DNA from: an uncultured Flavobacteriales bacterium
GTDB taxonomy: Bacteria > Bacteroidota > Bacteroidia > Flavobacteriales_G > Salibacteraceae
Direction: 5' to 3'
DNA length: 64,000 bases
Assembly (NCBI GenBank): GCA_943788725.1
Contig: CALSRJ010000004.1
Span: forward strand, 124,001 to 188,000
In this document: positions 38,660 to 47,922 of the stretch, piece after piece
How the letters are laid out: every line of letters begins with the position of its first letter
Position numbering within the stretch: position 1 is the stretch's first letter
Translations under genes and position numbers: made by a program
Notes under the pieces: model-generated
Seen by the model: the letters and a program-made list of their open reading frames with translations, nothing else
Databases searched by the model: none
What the model was told of the DNA's origin: nothing

Positions 38660-40117
38660 TCAATGCATCAATTCAGAGGTGATTTTTCCTGAAAGCAAAG
38701 CTAAAGGTATGCCACCTCCGGGATGCACGCTACCTCCGCAGAAATACATTCCCTTGATCTTTCGACTAAAATTCGGGTGCCTTAAGAATGCGGCGAACTG
38801 GTCGTTCGAGCTATTGCCGTAGAGCGCACCTTGATAGCTCAAGGTATCGGCGGCTATTCCGCTAGGATCCCAAATCTTTTCTTCCATAATCAAAGGGCCT
38901 ATGTCTCTTCCCAGTCGTTCGGAGAGTTTTTGGATCACGGTTTTCCTGATGCGTTGTGTAATGCTCTTCCAGTCTTGGCCAGCGTCACTTGGAGCATTCA
39001 CCATCACGAACCAGTTTTCATTTCCCACTGGGGCGTCTTTTGGTTCAAGCTTCGAGGATACATTCACGTAAATCGTAGGGTCTGGGCTGATATCCTTGTT
39101 GTCGAACAGTGCGCTGAACTCTTCATTGTATTCTTTCCCAAAGAAGATGTTGTGCAATCCGGTCTCTTCAAACGAAGCATTCATTCCCCAATAGAAAACC
39201 AAGGCCGAAGAAGATCGCTCTTGGTTGAGGATGCGCTCCGGCGCTTTTTGGTCGGGCATTAATTTCCTATACGTGTGGAACACATCCATATTGCTCACAA
39301 CCCTGTCTGTCGCTACTTGCTCACCTCCAACCATGATTCCTTTTACCTGATCGCCCTTCACTACAATCCGTTCTACCTTTTGTCCGAAGTGAAAATGTAC
39401 GCCCATGTCCGTGGCCAGTCTGTGGAGTGAGCGAGGGATCTCAGACATTCCACCTTTTGGAAAAAAGGTCCCAAACCCATGTTCTAACCAAGGAATAACG
39501 TTCAAAATACCTGGGGCCTTGTAGGGATTTGAGCCATTATAGGTTGCAAATCGATCGAAGAGTTGGACCAAATGGGGTTCTCCAATGCGTATCGTATTGG
39601 CTTGGTGCATGGAATGGAAGAGGTCATACTTTCTGATCTGGGCCAGCGCCCGCAAGGTGTCAGAACTCAGCCAGGTTGAAGCCTTGTGGAGGGAGCGTTC
39701 AAGAAAGATGCGCGCAGAACGGTCGTAGATGTTCTTAACGTGGTCAAAATATTCGAGGATTTCCGAAGCCGGAAACCGAAAAATCCGTTCAACATCCGCG
39801 GCGAAGCGCTTGGGGTCCGAGGCGGCATCGATGCGTTTGCCATCTTGCCAGAAATAGCGGCATGCTTCTGCTGATCGCGTATAGTCGAAGTATTCTTTCG
39901 GATCGCGACCTGTTAGGGTGAAGAGTTCATCTACATAATGGGGCATGGTAAACAGAGAAGGGCCGCCGTCAAAACGAAAGGCTCCTAATTCGAAGGAATG
40001 GAGTTTCCCACCAGGCGTATCGTTGGCTTCAAATACCGATACATCCATGCCTTTTGATCGCAAGCGAATTGCAGTGCCTAAAGCGGCAATGCCAGATCCT
40101 ATGATGGCTACGTGCAT
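38660..40117 (-). CDS. Carotenoid desaturase (CrtI or CrtD type)
   Basis: 485 aa FAD-dependent enzyme. The FAD motif is MHVAIIGSGIAALGTAIRLR, with VFEANDTPGGKLHSFELGAF and FDGGPSLFTMPHYVDELF. The C-terminal dinucleotide part reads CGGSVHPGGGIPLALLSG. CrtI (phytoene desaturase) and CrtD (1-hydroxycarotenoid 3,4-desaturase) share these. The partner CruF and the absence of crtB favour CrtD, but sequence pattern alone does not settle it. It is the first gene of the operon, and a divergent gene begins 60 bp away. Confidence 0.87.
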   Translation of the reverse strand: MHVAIIGSGIAALGTAIRLRSKGMDVSVFEANDTPGGKLHSFELGAFRFDGGPSLFTMPHYVDELFTLTGRDPKEYFDYTRSAEACRYFWQDGKRIDAASDPKRFAADVERIFRFPASEILEYFDHVKNIYDRSARIFLERSLHKASTWLSSDTLRALAQIRKYDLFHSMHQANTIRIGEPHLVQLFDRFATYNGSNPYKAPGILNVIPWLEHGFGTFFPKGGMSEIPRSLHRLATDMGVHFHFGQKVERIVVKGDQVKGIMVGGEQVATDRVVSNMDVFHTYRKLMPDQKAPERILNQERSSSALVFYWGMNASFEETGLHNIFFGKEYNEEFSALFDNKDISPDPTIYVNVSSKLEPKDAPVGNENWFVMVNAPSDAGQDWKSITQRIRKTVIQKLSERLGRDIGPLIMEEKIWDPSGIAADTLSYQGALYGNSSNDQFAAFLRHPNFSRKIKGMYFCGGSVHPGGGIPLALLSGKITSELMH

Positions 40118-40176
40118 GGAGTTGACGTTAAATCGGTTTGTTCAAACATACACTTACCTTCAATTGTTCTTTCCTC

Positions 40177-40743
40177 GTGCATTCGAAACTAAAGACCGCA
40201 TTTGTACTCACGCTAGCAGGATTGGTTTTCCTTGCTTGGGTTACGGCACCTGTCCATCCAAGGCTGAAGTCAGGAATTATTGACGCGCATGTTCTCGAGT
40301 CAGACGATTTGTATTTCAAGAACATCAGAAAGGCCTACTATCAAGTTGAAATACGCGAGGATGCCAAGTTTGAATTACTGCGTTACAAAGACCGATGGGT
40401 GGCTTCAGACGGAATGGCTTCGGGACCGTTTTTTACGATCGTCTCGAATCCTCGATTCGATGAAGCTTATTTGATGTTGGAATGGGCAGATGAATTCCTT
40501 CGTGATTCTCTTACTCTTGAAGTTCTTGGCGGGGCTGAGAAATTCAAATTCACCACCACGGGAGAAGGAGTTGCTGTGCATGCGAGCATTGCGGCTTCAT
40601 TGTTTGAGAATCTGTACGATGGAGAGCTGAAGTTTTATGCCCTATACCAGGGGAAGCGCGAGGAGATTTGGAAAACGGAAGGGCAGCGGAAGGTTTTGCG
40701 CACGGTGTTCAAGGACTATTTTCGACTAGTGGGTGCGATCTAA
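40177..40743 (+). CDS. Protein of unknown function with N-terminal membrane anchor
   Basis: 188 aa from GTG at 40177. A TTG at 40138 would add 13 residues but would crowd the divergent desaturase start. SKLKTAFVLTLAGLVFLAWV is a membrane anchor or signal. The rest is a soluble beta/alpha domain (LYFKNIRKAYYQVEIREDAK; GPFFTIVSNPRFDEAYLMLE). No family was recognised. The last 18 bases overlap the 3' end of the convergent histidine kinase gene. Confidence 0.65.
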   Translation: MHSKLKTAFVLTLAGLVFLAWVTAPVHPRLKSGIIDAHVLESDDLYFKNIRKAYYQVEIREDAKFELLRYKDRWVASDGMASGPFFTIVSNPRFDEAYLMLEWADEFLRDSLTLEVLGGAEKFKFTTTGEGVAVHASIAASLFENLYDGELKFYALYQGKREEIWKTEGQRKVLRTVFKDYFRLVGAI

Positions 40744-42939
40744 GTTTATCGGTATGGTGATGGTGAAACGGGTTCCCTTTCCTTCCTCACTTTCTGCTTC
40801 AATGGTTCCACCGATGCCTTTGACGTATTTGATGACCATACGCAAGCCGGGTCCGGCCCCATATTCATTGTTGGTTCCCAATTGCGAGCCATCTCCTGTG
40901 GTCATGATGCGGTGCAATTTTTCGCGTGAAATACCGATGCCATGATCGCGGATAGTGGTTTGTACTTCGTCCTTGTCTTGAACGTATTCGATTTCAATGG
41001 AAGAATCATGGTGTGAATACTTGATCGCATTCGAGATCAGGTTTCTCAGGATGAGGGAAGACGCCATCCGATCCGTTTCGAGCTGAACGCTGGAGTGAGC
41101 CTTCAGTTGGATGCGAATGTTCTTCAGCTTTGCAAGTGGTTGTGATATGCTGATCACCTCTTCTACCACGTCTGACCACTTGAATGGAATCTTTGCAGGG
41201 ACGTAGCCATCGCGCTGTGAGATTGCCCACCCCACGAACGAGTCGAACATCAACGACAGGTCTGAACTTTGTCGGTAAAGGTCCTTGGAAAGGATCATGA
41301 ATTCACTCATTTCAATGTCTGAAGATTGCAATAGCTCCAACGTAAGTTTCACGTTGTTCAGCGGACCCCGAAAATCATGACTGATCAGCGAGATGATGCG
41401 CTGGTTGATTTCGTTGGACTCTTCAAGTGATCGGATCATACGCTTGCGCTGAAGCCAATAGAAGAAGATCAATCCAGCCACAAAAACCATGATGATCAAG
41501 GCGAACGAAGTCAGCAGGAACCGGTTGTTCTGCTGTTCAATCTCCAGTGATTTCAACTGTGATTCGTACTTGAGCTGGCGGATGCGGTCTTCGTTTCGAT
41601 CTTGGTAAAATTCGGCCTCTAATTGCAGCGCTTTAAGCGTCTCCTCTTTGCTGAGACGATTAATTTTTAATTCAGAGAAGCGCTGGAAATAAGCTATGGC
41701 ACGCTTTGGGTCACGTTCCTGTAAAGACTTGTAGAGTCCTTCTAGCGATATCATTTCCTCATACTCGTCTGAACCGCCTTCTAACATGAGAAGTGCGTGT
41801 TCGAAATAGAGAATCGCCGAATCACTTTTCCCCTCTTCCATAGCGACCTGCCCAAGGTTGTTGAAGGCCTCCGCTACTCCTAGTTCATGGTTTAGCTTAT
41901 GAAACAAGGCCACCGCTTGGGTGGAATAGATCTTTGCACTGTCGAGTTCGCCAATCTGCCTAAAAATCAAGGCGAGATTGCCAATGGGGTAGGCAATCTC
42001 CGGGTTTCCAGGAGTGAGTTTCCGGTGGTAAAGCACCGAACGACGAATGGCGGATAGGGCGCTGTCGATTTCTCCGTTTCTGTAATAGATCCATCCAAGG
42101 GTGTTGTAAAATTCATCCCAAGTCTCATCTACCGTTTCGTCTACGAGAGGCCGAACAATCATCGCGTATTCAAGCGCGCGTTCGAAGTCAGACATGGCTT
42201 CGTATACACTCGTGAAAGTGTTGTAAAGCCCTTCGAAGCACTGCACATCACCGCTTTCTTTGTAGGCGTTTTCGGCCAACAGGCAGTATTCAATCGCCTT
42301 GGGCAGTCGGTCAAAAAAGAAGTGGTAGTTTCCTAAGAACTCATAGTAAGGGCCATACAAAGAAGGCTTTTTAACACAGAGCATTTCAGCTTCTTCCAAA
42401 AACTCGAGATACGTCGAATCCGTTTCATCAATGCACTCGAGGAAGCGAGCCTTGTAGATCAAGGCTTCCATGAGGAGGGAGTCGTCTTCGTTCTGTTGGC
42501 ATAATTGGATGAACTCGTCGGCGAGTCCAAGACCGTAGGTGCAGTCTCCAAAGAATGTGCTTTGGGTCATGACTTTCAAGTAGGCCTGCTGCGCTATGCG
42601 AAACGAAGGTTGAAATGTTCGAATGATGTTGAAGGCACTGTCGTAATGAACCTTTGCTTCTTAGTAGTGATACGTGACGATGTCCACCGAAGCGTCGGTG
42701 AGTTCCCATCGGATCTTGATTTCGTTAGAAGGGGTCTTTTTGGCGCGCGATTGCCCCAAGCATTGACGCGCACTGTCGAGCATGGTGTAGCGTGCAAATG
42801 CTTCGCACATTTCGCATTCGAATAGTTTTACTTCCGGAGTTTCACGCATGCGCTTGCGTAAAGAATCCAGCTCTGGGTTTTGCGCTAAACCCCCAAGGGT
42901 CATTGTGAAGATCGATATGAAAAGCAGGAGCCGCTTCAC
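40726..42939 (-). pseudogene. TPR-containing sensor histidine kinase, interrupted by an in-frame TAA
   Basis: One frame from GTG 42939 to the stop at 40726 (738 codons) codes for a signal peptide (MKRLLLFISIFTMTLGGLAQ), TPR repeats, a membrane helix (LLTSFALIIMVFVAGLIFFY), and a kinase with H-box LISHDFRGPLNN, N-box NLISNAIKYS, G1 DHGIGIS and a G2 of GAGPGLRM. A TAA at 42661-42663 cuts it after residue 92; EAKVHYDSAFNIIRTFQPSF continues directly in the same frame, matching TPR helices. So either the gene is truncated or one base is wrong. Restart is possible at TTG 42579. No response regulator is adjacent. Confidence 0.82.
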
Positions 42940-43101
42940 GGTAGTTGCACGGGGCAAATGTTCGTGCCAAGGTATGCATTCGCTGCATACGCTGGGTTGG
43001 AGTTTCGCAGTTTCGGAAGGCTTGAGGATTTGCCCACAAAACGAAACCATGTCTCGGTGATGTGGGTTTGCCAATCCTCGAAATTGACTTCATTTGCCTT
43101 C

Positions 43102-43782
43102 ATGAATCGCGCGACACGAAAAAAGGCCGATGCGCTCTATCTGTTTTTAGCCTCGATGTTCATCACGGCCTTGATCGTATGCAACTTGATCGCTAACAAG
43201 TTCGTGACCGTAGACCTTGGGTTCAAGACCTTTATCCTATCAGCTGGGGTTCTTCCTTATCCAATCACCTTTCTCGTCACCGATATTCTCTCTGAAATAT
43301 ATGGAAGAAAAAGGACCAATCATGTGGTGATGATGGGTTTCGGAGCGCTGATTTTCACCTTGTTGATCCTGTGGTTGGGGAGTGTGTTTCCATCCATTGA
43401 AGACTCTCCCGTCTCCGATGAACTCTACCAAACGGTCTACGGGAACTCATGGCGTGTGATCATGTCATCCATGGTCGCGTACATCATTGCCCAACTGGTG
43501 GATGTACGCCTCTTCCATTTTTGGAAAGACCTTACCGGAGGCAAGCACCTCTGGTTGCGAAACAACGCTTCCACCATCGTTTCTCAATTGGTAGATACAA
43601 CCCTCGTAGTAAGCGTGCTTTTCATTGGCAGCCTGTCTTGGGATCAGATCGGAGCGTTCATACGAGATGGCTGGATGTTCAAAGCCCTTGCCGCCCTGGC
43701 CGATACGCCCTTGCTCTACGCGTTCACATGGCTTATCCGTAAGCGACTGAAAATCAAGTTCGCCCAGGAGGTGAATGCTTAA
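43102..43782 (+). CDS. Queuosine precursor transporter, YhhQ family
   Basis: ATG at 43102 gives 226 aa; the frame stays open upstream to 42958 but the sequence there is not membrane-like. Six or more helices. IVCNLIANKFVTVDLGFK, LPYPITFLVTDILSEIYG (with D, E and Y typical), LVDVRLFHFWKDLTGG, and KHLWLRNNASTIVSQLVDT are typical of the YhhQ/VUT family that imports queuosine bases (preQ0, preQ1). A QueA gene is 40 kb away in this window. It stands alone, divergent from the histidine kinase gene. Confidence 0.92.
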   Translation: MNRATRKKADALYLFLASMFITALIVCNLIANKFVTVDLGFKTFILSAGVLPYPITFLVTDILSEIYGRKRTNHVVMMGFGALIFTLLILWLGSVFPSIEDSPVSDELYQTVYGNSWRVIMSSMVAYIIAQLVDVRLFHFWKDLTGGKHLWLRNNASTIVSQLVDTTLVVSVLFIGSLSWDQIGAFIRDGWMFKALAALADTPLLYAFTWLIRKRLKIKFAQEVNA

Positions 43783-43812
43783 GGGCGAACAGAACAATAA
43801 TCCAGCGAACAC

Positions 43813-43844
43813 CTTGCGTACTTCCCCTATTTGCGGTATTTTCG
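43813..43844 (+). promoter_or_regulatory. Candidate suf operon promoter
   Basis: CTTG at 43813-43816, 20 bases, then TATTTTCG (43837-43844) resemble the Bacteroidota consensus with one mismatch in each element. Transcription would start around 43850, directly ahead of the palindrome at 43861-43881 and about 70 bases before sufA. Confidence 0.5.
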
Positions 43845-43860
43845 CGGTGATTTAGGTATT

Positions 43861-43881
43861 TATTTAGATTAAATCTAAATA
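43861..43881. promoter_or_regulatory. Perfect 21-bp palindrome, probable operator of the suf operon
   Basis: Arms TATTTAGATT (43861-43870) and AATCTAAATA (43872-43881) are exact complements around a central A. The site lies 10 to 30 bases downstream of the predicted start of transcription and 38 bases before the sufA ATG. Iron-sulfur operons are commonly repressed by Rrf2-type (IscR/SufR) or Fur-type proteins at palindromes in this place. The binder here is not encoded nearby. Confidence 0.65.
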
Positions 43882-43919
43882 GACCCGAAACCAATTGAAA
43901 AACAAACTGTTTGAACAGT

Positions 43920-44246
43920 ATGATCAAGGTTAGTGATAGTGCAAAGGATCAGGTCTTCAAGTTGAAGGCCGATCAAGAAGTTACCCAGGATGCATTCATC
44001 CGCGTTGGAGTGAAGGGTGGAGGTTGTTCAGGCCTTACCTACCTCATGGACTTCGATACCGAACTGAAGGATGATGATAAAGTGTTTGAAGACAAAGGAG
44101 TGAAGATTGTAGTAGACAAGAAGAGTTTTCTCTACCTCGTCGGGACGGAATTAGACTTTGCTGGAGGACTCAATGGCAAAGGATTTTCTTTCATCAACCC
44201 CAACGCAAATCGCACGTGCGGTTGCGGAGAGAGTTTTTCTATTTGA
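43920..44246 (+). CDS. Iron-sulfur cluster assembly A-type protein (SufA/IscA-like)
   Basis: ATG at 43920 gives 108 aa, starting MIKVSDSAKDQVFKL. The three cluster-binding cysteines are in the usual places: VKGGGCSGLTYLMDF (residue ~36) and RTCGCGESF at the end. LVGTELDFAGGLNGKGFSF is the conserved middle. It is a scaffold or carrier protein for Fe-S clusters, and first gene of the suf operon, 18 bp before sufB. Confidence 0.94.
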   Translation: MIKVSDSAKDQVFKLKADQEVTQDAFIRVGVKGGGCSGLTYLMDFDTELKDDDKVFEDKGVKIVVDKKSFLYLVGTELDFAGGLNGKGFSFINPNANRTCGCGESFSI

Positions 44247-44264
44247 ACCACCTAAGAATTCAGG

Positions 44265-45713
44265 ATGGCATACACGGAAGAAGAATTAGCAAAAGACTTA
44301 AAGCAGAAGAAGTACGAATTTGGTTTCGTTTCAAATTTTGAGTCAGACAAGGCGCCAAAAGGGCTCAACGAAGACATTATTCGCTTGATTTCAGCGAAGA
44401 AGAATGAGCCGGAATGGTTGCTGGAATACCGATTGAAGGCCTTCAAGGTCTGGCAAGAAATGATAGAGCCCACTTGGGCGCACGTGCACTACCCGCAGGT
44501 CGATTTCCAGGATATTTACTACTACTCTGCTCCGAAAACCAAGAAGAAACTCAACAGCTTAGACGAAGTCGACCCAGAGCTCAAAAGCATGTACGATCGC
44601 TTGGGCATCAGCACCGAAGAGCAGAAGCGCCTCGTGGGGGTGGCCGTTGATGTGGTGATTGATAGCGTGAGCGTTGAGACGTCCTTCAAAGAGAAGTTGG
44701 GTGAATTGGGCATTATCTTTTGCTCCTTCTCAGAAGCCGTGCAAGATCATCCCGAACTCGTCAAGAAGTACTTGGGTACTGTAGTGCCATCCAACGACAA
44801 TTTTTACGCTGCGTTGAACGCCGCCGTTTTTACCGATGGCTCATTTTGCTATATACCAAAGGGCGTCCGTTGCCCCATGGAACTGAGCACCTACTTCCGG
44901 ATCAATGAAGCCCAGACGGGACAGTTTGAAAGGACGCTGGTAGTTGCCGATCAAGGAAGCTATGTCAGTTACCTAGAAGGGTGCACCGCGCCGCAACGAG
45001 ATGAGAATCAATTGCACGCAGCTGTGGTAGAATTGATTGCGATGGAAGACGCAGAGATCAAGTACAGTACCGTCCAGAATTGGTACCCGGGAAACGAGGA
45101 AGGCAAGGGAGGTATCTACAACTTCGTTACGAAGCGTGGCCTCTGTGAAGGAAACAACTCGAAAATTAGCTGGACACAAGTAGAGACAGGGTCCGCCATT
45201 ACGTGGAAGTATCCGAGCTGCATTTTGAAGGGGGATAACTCCACTGGAGCATTCTATTCGGTGGCCGTCACCAATAACTACCAGCAGGCCGATACCGGAA
45301 CCAAGATGGTACACATCGGAAAGAACACTAAGAGCACCATCATCTCAAAAGGTATCTCTGCCGGAAAGAGCAATAACAGCTACCGCGGATTAGTCAAGGT
45401 ACTGCCCAAGGCCAGCAACGCACGTAACTTTAGCCAATGTGATTCATTGCTGCTCGGGAGCGAATGCGGTGCGCACACCTTCCCTTACATCGAGGCGCAG
45501 AACAGCACTTCGAAAATTGAGCATGAAGCCACTACCTCCAAGATTGGTGAGGATCAGATTTTCTATTGCTTGCAGCGAGGCATTGATGAAGAGAAGGCCG
45601 TGAGCCTGATTGTCAATGGCTACGCGAAAGAAGTATTGAATAAACTTCCGATGGAGTTTGCCATCGAAGCACAAAAACTATTGAGCATTTCGCTGGAAGG
45701 AAGCGTAGGATAA
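44265..45713 (+). CDS. sufB: Fe-S cluster assembly scaffold SufB
   Basis: 482 aa, the normal length. [69 protein letters not shown] and [20 protein letters not shown] are SufB signatures, and the cysteine of the [11 protein letters not shown] block is a conserved functional residue. SufB forms the SufBC2D scaffold in which clusters are built. In this operon it is separated from sufC and sufD by a glycosyltransferase gene starting 6 bp after its stop. Confidence 0.96.
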   Translation: MAYTEEELAKDLKQKKYEFGFVSNFESDKAPKGLNEDIIRLISAKKNEPEWLLEYRLKAFKVWQEMIEPTWAHVHYPQVDFQDIYYYSAPKTKKKLNSLDEVDPELKSMYDRLGISTEEQKRLVGVAVDVVIDSVSVETSFKEKLGELGIIFCSFSEAVQDHPELVKKYLGTVVPSNDNFYAALNAAVFTDGSFCYIPKGVRCPMELSTYFRINEAQTGQFERTLVVADQGSYVSYLEGCTAPQRDENQLHAAVVELIAMEDAEIKYSTVQNWYPGNEEGKGGIYNFVTKRGLCEGNNSKISWTQVETGSAITWKYPSCILKGDNSTGAFYSVAVTNNYQQADTGTKMVHIGKNTKSTIISKGISAGKSNNSYRGLVKVLPKASNARNFSQCDSLLLGSECGAHTFPYIEAQNSTSKIEHEATTSKIGEDQIFYCLQRGIDEEKAVSLIVNGYAKEVLNKLPMEFAIEAQKLLSISLEGSVG

Positions 45714-45719
45714 GCATCC

Positions 45720-47156
45720 ATGGAGTTTCTGTCGAAATACCGCCACCTGAGTTGGGTCTTCCTACTCATCCCTATTTATGTCTTCCTGTTTGTGAAGCTC
45801 GGGGCATTTCACATTCGGTTGTGGGATGAAGGCTGGTTCGTAGTGCACGCCTACGAAATGCTCGAGAAAGGATCCTTGCTCGTTCCGTTTTACAATGGGC
45901 AAGAGGTGTTTTACGGGAGTAAACCGCCGGTGCAGACGTGGCTGCAAATGATTTTTATCAAGACCATAGGGTACAATGAACTCGCGGTTCGATTACCGAG
46001 TGCCATCGCTGCTGGACTTACCGTTCTGTTGATCTTTCATTGGGTGCGTAAGACTTCTTCTGAGGTCATGGCGTGGATTGCTGCCTTGGTGCTGCTGACC
46101 ATGGATGGCTTTGTCCACTTTCACTCCGCAAGAGGTGCCGAAGCGGATGCATTATTAACCCTGACCATCATCGCCCAGGTATATTTCTTCTGGGAATGGT
46201 TAGGGTCAAAACGCAGCAAAGACCTGTGGGCATTGGCGGCGATGATTGCCCTTTCTTTTTGGGTGAAGAACGTAGCTGGATTCATGATGCTTCCAGGCTT
46301 GTTCATCTACATGTTGATGTACGAACGCACTAGGTTATTCGAGGCCATGAAGCAAAAAGAGACCTATCTAATTTTAGGCGTTGGCGTATTAGGAGGCTTG
46401 AGTTACTTGCTCTTTCGAGAGATTGCTCAACCCGGTCACATGGCATTCATTCTAGAAAAACAGGCCGGTCGCTTGGTCAATGATGTGGGACATGACCAAC
46501 CTTTTGACTATTACTACCATCGCCTCAAAGATGAGCGCCTGAGGTTGTACCTGCCGTTGGTGCTACTTGCCCATATTCTTCCATTCCTCTTCAAGTCGGA
46601 ATCTTTCCGTCCGGCCCGATTCGCCGCTGTTTTGTCTCTGTCGTACTTTCTTCTCATCAGCATCGCGCGCAGTAAATTGGAGTGGTATGTCATGCCGGTC
46701 TACCCATTGAGTGCAGCACTTGTGGGATTTGGACTCGGGGCCCTGCTAAGGGAACTTCCTGGTTGGAAACAGGCCTTGGCCGTAGTCGTCTTTATGGCAT
46801 TTCCGATGCAGGTTATGTTCCGGAAAACGCAGAGCAACGTGATCGACTATTGGTCGAAGTTTTACGAAATGGAGGAGCAGTACCTCTTCGATGCGTACAA
46901 TCATGGGAAAAACTTGGATGGATTGAATGTCGTTCATGACCATTTTGACGGGGCGCTCCTATTCTACAAATACAAATTCAAGGAGATGGGTCAGCACATC
47001 AATCTGCAAAACGACGTTGATCTTGAAATAGGCGATAAGGCCTTGGTCAATTCGGATAAATTAAAAGAACAGATTGCGGCGACCTTCATTGTCGACACGA
47101 TCGATCAATTAGAGAATGCAATTGTTTACCAGATAAAAGCGAAAAGAGATGAGTGA
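45720..47156 (+). CDS. GT39-like membrane glycosyltransferase embedded in the suf operon
   Basis: 478 aa with about 11 membrane helices. Its acidic loop pair WDEGWFVVHAYEMLEKGSL and YGSKPPVQTWLQMIF (residues ~38-80) match ArnT/PMT-type polyprenyl-phosphate glycosyltransferases. RLPSAIAAGLTVLLIF and ARGAEADALLTLTIIAQVYF fit the same family. The C-terminus is soluble. The start is 6 bp after sufB, and its stop overlaps the sufC start by 8 bp, so it is translated within the suf mRNA. The role is unknown; it is the main anomaly of the operon. Confidence 0.85.
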   Translation: MEFLSKYRHLSWVFLLIPIYVFLFVKLGAFHIRLWDEGWFVVHAYEMLEKGSLLVPFYNGQEVFYGSKPPVQTWLQMIFIKTIGYNELAVRLPSAIAAGLTVLLIFHWVRKTSSEVMAWIAALVLLTMDGFVHFHSARGAEADALLTLTIIAQVYFFWEWLGSKRSKDLWALAAMIALSFWVKNVAGFMMLPGLFIYMLMYERTRLFEAMKQKETYLILGVGVLGGLSYLLFREIAQPGHMAFILEKQAGRLVNDVGHDQPFDYYYHRLKDERLRLYLPLVLLAHILPFLFKSESFRPARFAAVLSLSYFLLISIARSKLEWYVMPVYPLSAALVGFGLGALLRELPGWKQALAVVVFMAFPMQVMFRKTQSNVIDYWSKFYEMEEQYLFDAYNHGKNLDGLNVVHDHFDGALLFYKYKFKEMGQHINLQNDVDLEIGDKALVNSDKLKEQIAATFIVDTIDQLENAIVYQIKAKRDE

Positions 47157-47913
47157 TTTTTTAAGGATTAAGAACCTAAGGGCCTCCATTGAAGGCAATC
47201 AGATCCTCAAGGGGATCGATCTGGAAGTGAACCCGGGTGAAGTGCACGCAATCATGGGGCCGAACGGAAGCGGAAAGAGCACCTTATCCTCCGTACTCGC
47301 AGGTCGAGAGGAGTATGAAGTGGAAGCCGATGAAGTCATGTTCCTGGGGAAGGAATTGTTGGAAATGGCTCCGGAGGAACGGTCTCGTGAGGGGCTATTC
47401 CTTGCGTTTCAATACCCTGTGGAGATCCCAGGCGTGAGCAACATCAACTTCTTGAAGGCGGCGATCAATGCGAAGCGACAACACCAAGGGCTGGAAGACA
47501 TTACCGCGAAGGATTTCATGGTCATGGTCAAAGAAAAACAGGCGCTCGTAGAACTGAAGCAGTCCCTTGCCAATCGTTCGGTGAACGAAGGGTTTTCGGG
47601 GGGAGAGAAAAAGCGCAATGAGATCTTCCAAATGGCCATGCTCCAACCACGCTTGGGCATTTTGGATGAGACAGATTCGGGACTAGACATCGATGCGCTT
47701 AAAATCGTAGCCAACGGGGTAAACAAACTCAAGTCAAAGGACAATGCATTCATCCTCATTACCCACTATCAGCGCCTATTGAATTACATCGTTCCAGACT
47801 TTGTGCATGTGCTTTACAATGGAAGAATTGTGAAGTCAGGAGACAAGTCGCTCGCCCTAGAATTGGAAGAGAAAGGCTACGATTGGATCATCAATGAATT
47901 GGAAGCAGTTTAA
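47149..47913 (+). CDS. sufC: Fe-S cluster assembly ATPase SufC
   Basis: 254 aa ABC ATPase. Walker A GPNGSGKSTL (residues ~37-46), signature VNEGFSGGEKKRNEI (~145-159) and Walker B with LGILDETDSGLD are clear. The IEGNQILKGIDLEVNPGEVH start and LAFQYPVEIPGVS Q-loop region match SufC. It forms the SufBC2D complex. It overlaps the preceding glycosyltransferase by 8 bp and is followed 9 bp later by sufD. Confidence 0.96.
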   Translation: MSDFLRIKNLRASIEGNQILKGIDLEVNPGEVHAIMGPNGSGKSTLSSVLAGREEYEVEADEVMFLGKELLEMAPEERSREGLFLAFQYPVEIPGVSNINFLKAAINAKRQHQGLEDITAKDFMVMVKEKQALVELKQSLANRSVNEGFSGGEKKRNEIFQMAMLQPRLGILDETDSGLDIDALKIVANGVNKLKSKDNAFILITHYQRLLNYIVPDFVHVLYNGRIVKSGDKSLALELEEKGYDWIINELEAV

Positions 47914-47922
47914 GTGAACACC

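Noticed and set aside
42958-43101. Longer start for the YhhQ transporter at 42958
   Set aside because: The added residues are hydrophilic and unlike the family, and overlap the upstream region of the divergent kinase gene; ATG 43102 directly precedes the first membrane helix.
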